Shown piece after piece: positions 59,153 to 64,000 of a DNA stretch of 64,000 bases. How positions within the stretch are numbered: position 1 is the stretch's first letter; each line of letters begins with the position of its first letter. Both the position numbers and the translations under genes were made by a program. Below the pieces are notes generated by a model. The model was not told where the DNA came from, searched no databases, and saw nothing but the letters and a program-made list of their open reading frames with translations. Origin of the DNA: Tetragnatha versicolor (Eukaryota; Arthropoda; Arachnida; Araneae; Tetragnathidae); the NCBI GenBank assembly GCA_024610705.1, contig JANDEH010000004.1:42675629-42739628 (forward strand), read 5' to 3'.

Positions 59153-61214
59153 TATATTTGGAGGTTCATCACAGGGTTCCAATGTTTCTATTATAGTTTC
59201 TTAGGAGATCTTGCGACTTGCTTAGGTGAAATCTGTGAAAAATCAGGACCTACATCTACTGAATTTGATTAAAATGATGAGGAAAACGATAAAAGTTTCT
59301 TATTTTATAGAATTTTTATTTCTAAATACATTTTTAGTAATAAATAAATAAATTTACAATTTTGGATAAATCTTTTTTGTTAAGTACTAATTTAATATAT
59401 TTATTCCAGAACATCCCTTTCTTAAACAGCTTCTTAAATAATCTTCTTAAAGTAAAATAGAATACCTTAATTTTAGTTGTTTTAGCAAAAGCTTGAGCCT
59501 ATTAAAAAGAAATCTGTCAAAAGAGACCAAGGACACTATTAACGTTAGTTATAATATTTTATAGTCATCATTACTGAACATGCCTCCATTTAAAATGGAA
59601 TATCTCAGTCAATTTTCAACGAATTTTCAAAAAATTTTTTACAAAATAATTCTGGTTTATAGTACTTTCAAAAACACTCTAATTAGATTAAGGGATTTTT
59701 ATACGGTTACAGTTATAAGGAAAAACAGGTGAAAAAACGCTAAAATTTTCACATTGGTGTAATTTAACTCTCTGTATTCCAAATTTACAAGTTCTTTTAT
59801 GGAAAAAAATTTACTGAAACTTATAAAGGGTCTTTTTCTGAGTATATAACCTTTTACAGCATTAAAAAATATTGATTTTTTCCTTAGTTATGAATGAAAG
59901 ACTGCATTGCTTGGCGGCCATCTTTGATCGCCATTTTCGAATGAAGCCGGCACGGGAACTTTGGGGACTTTTGAGGTTTGGTTATATACGTCATAGAGAA
60001 CTTATTCTGAAATTTTCAGCGAGTTATAAATTAGTGCGCTAAAAAACCCTAAATTTACTGGGCTAATGTAAGTAGTACGGATACTGCTGTACCTCATACA
60101 ATAAATTTTTTCATTTCATTATGTTTTTTTTTTTCGTTAAACGGGCCTTGGCAAAACGTCCTTTTGTAACGCTCTCGCACTACATTAGGACCTAGCTCTT
60201 TAACGGTGTAACTGCGACCCCCCTTCCTATACCAATTCTTGTTCGTCTAGGTGTACTCTAACACCCCTAGAAGTTTGTACCATGAATTAAGGACCCCCCT
60301 GTATACCAGATCTGCCCGTGACGTCACTATCTCGCATCTTCTTTAAAGTGGCGATGGATCGGGAGCTACTCTGGAATCGAACTCACAACTCCAAGTCCAC
60401 ATTTAATACAATTTAAACATATAACTTCACATTTAATGATAATTTCTGCGATCACAATCACTATAACGAGATATTAAACGACAGAACAAACGATATCAAT
60501 GTTTATAATAGGGAAAGTTTAGTTACTGTCAGGGAAAGATTGCAACCATAAGGGAAAAGTTTCATTGATCAGGGGAAAAAATAGCAGCGATTGAGAAATT
60601 CAAATGCAGCCTCCATACAAAGTTCTAAGTCTATGTGATTCTTTATAAGTGATTCGCGTTTTGGACTATCTGAATTATCTTTACTCTGTGCTTTTTCCTA
60701 AAGTTAAGATTTTTAAATTAAAATTAACAGGCTATTTCCCTTAAACAATTAAAGTTTTAAGTATTTTTAACAAGTGTGGAAAATTTAAATTTTTTCTGAG
60801 GCATCTGGAGAGTTTGATCACAATCATCCATATTAAATTAGGAAAGATCCGGATGATCATTTGCAGTAATCTTAATCGCTGGAAATTCTACCGCCGCTCT
60901 ACAAAATTGGTATAAAATGAGTTACAATTGATGAAATAAATAAGATCTTCCGTACAATCTTAATATGACTTAAAATTAAAGTTAAATTTCTTTGATTTTT
61001 AATTTTGAAATTTTCAATTAATGGCAACTTGAAGTAAACAAAATACTAGGAAAACTGGAAAAGTGAGCCAACAAAAAAAGAGCCAAAATTTGACAAATTG
61101 GCTTCAGATAGAAGTAGAAGTACTTTACTGGTTTACCGTAATGGAAAAGTACCAAAAAATACATTGTATACAGATGCTCCCAAGAGAGACAAAACTTTCG
61201 GGATGACCTAATAT

Positions 61215-61928
61215 TTGCAGGGTGTCAGTTTTTGCAATCCCAACGCTGCGCCTGGGTCTAAAGCTAGCCCTAATAGCACAGGTCATGCGAAATATATCAA
61301 TTTTACGTAACTGCAACTAAAAGTAAACAAAATTTGGCCGTAAATGACAAAAATTGGACGAATCTTGAACGTTTGTGCTGATTGGGAGCCCAATAAGGAA
61401 GATGTTATAATAAATTTTACTGAATCATCGCTAACCCTCTGACTTCTCAATTTGTGGGCCAAAATCGCTTCAAAAATTAAGTAACTTTTTACTGCATATT
61501 TTAAATCTATTTATATTGGGGAATTTTTCTTTGAGAAAAGATTTTTGTATAGATTTTTATCATGAGAAAGAAAGTTGCGAGAAAAACCAATTTCAGATGT
61601 TATCACTAAAAACATTTTTTAAACAAATTTCAAATGATTTACAGTTAATTTCTATTTAGTTTATTGAATCAGGATCAGATTCATTGCTATATGAGGAGCA
61701 GTCCGAAAATCCATAATTCTATCACTATCAAAACTAAAATCGCTTTCAGAAACTGATAAGTCATCAGTCATCACTCTGTTAATCGCTGAACGTTTTCTAG
61801 CTGCCATTTCTGATAAAAAAAATCTGCAAGATGAAGTTTGAGTGGTAATACCACTAATTCCTTAAAATGCCGCAATTTAGTGGACAACTAACGACATTTG
61901 TTGGTCAAAACGTAAATTAAACGTCTAA
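61215..61928. other. Intergenic, nothing recognised
   Basis: No ORF with motifs or terminal repeats visible. Confidence 0.35.
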
Positions 61929-62850
61929 GGGGCCATTCATTAACATTACGTAAGGATGATTTTGGCAATTTTTGACCCCCGCCTACCCCCATGTAAGGGT
62001 ACGTAAGATTTTTCAAACCCCTCCCCCTATTCTTACGTAAAATTCCATTTCGTTTAATCAGTTTAAACTCCAATAAAAACATACATATGATTAGGGCTCG
62101 ACCGATGCATCGGCTTGGCGGATGTATCGGCGCCGATTGTTTGAAAAAATAGCCATCGGCATTGACATCGGCGGCCGATGCTAAAATTTGAAAAAATCGG
62201 CCCATCGCCCTAAAAAAACATCTAAATGCCGATGTTTGGCAGATGGTTATCAAATTTTTGAAATAAATTTGATATTTCAATCTTAAAAAATTTAAATAGA
62301 ATATTCGTATCAGCAGCAGTGAAAAATAGTCTATAAACATCATTCTCAAAAAAAAACTAAATGTCGAAATTTTTACTGGTTTTACCCCTTTTTCCTTTTT
62401 TTTCGTTAGGACTAATTAGTTGAATGGACTAAATTTAGATTCGACTGGTAATTAGTTTAGACTGGACTAAATTAGTTTAATGCAATTTTTTCCATCGGCC
62501 ATCGGCCTCGTAAAGACCCATCGGCCATCGGCTTGCCGATGGAAATTTTCGAACAATCGGCATCGGCCCATCAGCCAAAAAAGTGCCATCGGTCGAGCCC
62601 TACATATGATATACCTTCATTTTTTTAAAAACGTTAAAGCTTCGATAATATACCGAGATCGTCAGCATTTTTGAGTTTTTCTGGGGTTATTCAATAGTTA
62701 TTTGATTAGAATAATTAGAATTTGTTTATATTAACTTGTGGAAAATCTTACGTAAGAATGGGTTTGACCCCCCATCCCCAAGTAAGGGTATGTAGAGAAT
62801 TTTACATCCCCCTCCTTCTCGAGACCCTTACGTAATTAATGAATGGCCCC
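61929..62850. mobile_element. PIF/Harbinger-like MITE (922 bp) with nested hAT
   Basis: GGGGCCATTCATTAA and TTAATGAATGGCCCC are inverted ends followed by TTACGTAA-type words. TAA is duplicated outside (61926-61928, 62851-62853), the 3-bp size expected for PIF/Harbinger. The nested hAT at 62092-62602 leaves a host of about 400 bp. Confidence 0.8.
62092..62602. mobile_element. hAT-like MITE (511 bp), CATCGGC-rich
   Basis: TAGGGCTCGACCGATG and CATCGGTCGAGCCCTA ends with a perfect 8-bp duplication CATATGAT (62084-62091, 62603-62610). Both subterminal regions are dense in CATCGGC/GCCGATG words. Confidence 0.92.
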
Positions 62851-62853
62851 TAA

Positions 62854-64000
62854 TACTGTGTATAATTTATTTCAGTGGTTAAACGAAAAAAAAACGGGAT
62901 GCGCTCCTCAATAAAGGAAGAAAAACACAAGCCCTCGGAAATCGCGGGATGCGCAGATTTTGTTAAAATTTATTATACACTTGTACATTACATTTTAGTA
63001 CTTTAAATTTGATCAGTCAGACGGCTAAAGCAGTTGTAAGATGGTTGATTAGTATACGGCAGCTCATGGGTTCTATCCCCGGATACTATTTTATTAAAAA
63101 AACTTATATACTCCTAAAGAAATTTTAACCATCCAAACAGAGTAAACTCAGATAAAAGTGACACCCTGCGATTACGGTCTTGTGCATACTCGATTCAATA
63201 ACTTCCCTAGTAGCACAGCTCATACCAATTAAAGTCAAGTTTACGAAGAAGAACGAATAGAAGTAAACGAAATATGACCACACATAACAGAAGTTAGAAG
63301 AATATTTTGAACTTTGATGTTTCTCTTGAGTTTAAAGTAACAAATTTTAGTTTTGTATTCTCATAATTGGCACCGGCTGAGAAAGATAAATAATAAGTTT
63401 TAATTGTTTCAAGGATAAGTAAAGATTATTTTCAAAGATAACTCATAAAAAAGAACAGTGATACTGAGAAAGAATAAATTTGGCTAATATGGAAGGTTAT
63501 ACAGATATAATCACTCATACAAATACTTAAAAAATAGAAAAAACATATTTAAGTGATAAAATTAATAGTGTTAAAATATTTTAAAAATGAATGTGTACAA
63601 AATAAAGGTGTATTGGTGTTTTATGGCACATGGTTCACATCAAACAGAATAAAGACGCATAGATAAATGATACGATTGTTATGCAGGTTTTTTTTGTAAA
63701 CTTATTAATCAAATAATTTTTTATCCAAATTTAAATGTGGTTTTTTTAATTGGATGAAAAAATTATCCATGAGTTTGTTTCAAAATACCAAATGCAGGGT
63801 ATTTTCTGTTTATAAAACCCTAAAGGCTGGGGTACGTAAAAAGTCAATCTGTATCAGTATTTTTAAGTAGTTTGATAAAATTTAAAATAAGCTTATGAAG
63901 ATTTTAGAATAAAGATAATGAGAAAACTCACTCACTGACTATTCCGTCGTTACTAGAAGAGTTTTGAAGCTAAAATATGTTCTATGTTAGATTCCGGTTG
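62854..64000. other. Window end, no gene seen
   Basis: Apart from the tRNA-like head and the fragment TTGGTGTTTTATGGCACATGG near 63612, only AT-rich sequence without ORFs of interest. Confidence 0.35.
63016..63088 (+). repeat. tRNA-like SINE head
   Basis: ACGGCTAAAGCAGTTGTAAG resembles a D-arm with box A, and GGGTTCTATCCCC fits box B. The sequence continues into CTATTTTATTAAAAAAA. Acceptor stem halves do not pair, so this is not a working tRNA. Its 3' flank resembles that of the copy at 45402. Confidence 0.5.

Larger units (their letters stand above)
55395..60301. mobile_element. Element B: 4.9-kb element with about 1.1-kb inverted arms
   Basis: CAGGGTGGTCCTTAATTCAT at 55395 and its inverted copy at 60301 start arms that run to about 56,830 and back from about 59,210. 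TATA lies outside both ends, the left one shared with element A. Between the arms is a broken ORF on the minus strand. Younger insertions inside are 55625-55927, 57202-57516 and 58227-59152. Its ends share GACGAACAAGAAT and AGGGGGGTC blocks with element A, so the two are related. Confidence 0.8.
53865..61210. mobile_element. Split mariner-like element, outermost shell of a nest
   Basis: TTAGGTCATCCCGAAAGT at 53865 and its inverted copy ending at 61210 are similar over about 80 bp (shared CTCTTGGGAGCATCTGTATA). This TIR style is mariner-like. Removing the insertions between 54461 and 60301 leaves about 1.5 kb, close to a full mariner. No transposase could be recognised in the remainder. Confidence 0.5.

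Noticed and set aside
60320..60410. Minus-strand GAGTTCGATTCC considered as the box B of a tRNA
   Set aside because: No box A or foldable arms upstream; a single 12-base match is not enough.

Overview
The window is eukaryotic and most likely arthropod. It is AT-rich, the genes are split by GT-AG introns, and introns and spacers are crowded with DNA-transposon derivatives. I could not fix the clade from sequence alone. Gene models were built by reading splice sites and checking that phases join. No database search was run.

Three protein genes are supported. (1) Plus strand, 1-19295: a divergent voltage-gated sodium channel alpha subunit, from the end of the domain I region through domains II, III, IV, an EF-hand-like/IQ tail and a stop. 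The domain architecture and III-IV linker are of sodium-channel type, but the pore reads x-E-A-D where classical channels have D-E-K-A. The domain IV voltage sensor has aspartates at two gating-charge positions, and the inactivation motif is changed. (2) Plus strand, 24684-40055: a complete secreted ADAMTS-type zinc metalloprotease of 822 residues in 16 coding exons. One intron reads as GC-AG and another holds a 3.9-kb higher-order minisatellite. (3) Minus strand, 50275-48700: a complete two-exon noggin-like BMP antagonist of 269 residues with all nine cystine-knot cysteines.

Repeats by region: 2-17 kb (sodium channel introns) holds pogo-like, hAT-like and piggyBac-like non-autonomous elements, plus a solo LTR nested in a hAT element. 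19.5-24.6 kb is a spacer with a hAT element. 25-38 kb (protease introns) holds a foldback MITE, the minisatellite, a degenerate hammerhead-ribozyme-like motif, a MULE-like MITE and a 1.7-kb hAT element. 40-48 kb is intergenic, with a 2.8-kb composite nest and a 47-bp insertion flanked by 14-bp direct repeats. 50-53 kb holds two foldbacks. 53.8-61.2 kb is a deep nest: mariner-like ends enclose two related long-inverted-repeat elements that abut at TATA, and one of these carries a broken transposon ORF, a hAT MITE, a second foldback copy and a further MITE. 61.9-62.9 kb is a PIF/Harbinger-like element containing a hAT element. 62.9-64 kb holds only a tRNA-like SINE head.

The three genes share no evident pathway or operon-like logic. 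ADAMTS proteases and noggin both act outside the cell, on matrix and BMP ligands, and the channel acts at the plasma membrane. The most notable points are the unusual channel residues, the arthropod noggin with a relocated basic patch, the GC-AG intron, the hammerhead-like motif, and transposon nests whose target duplications let insertion order be read.
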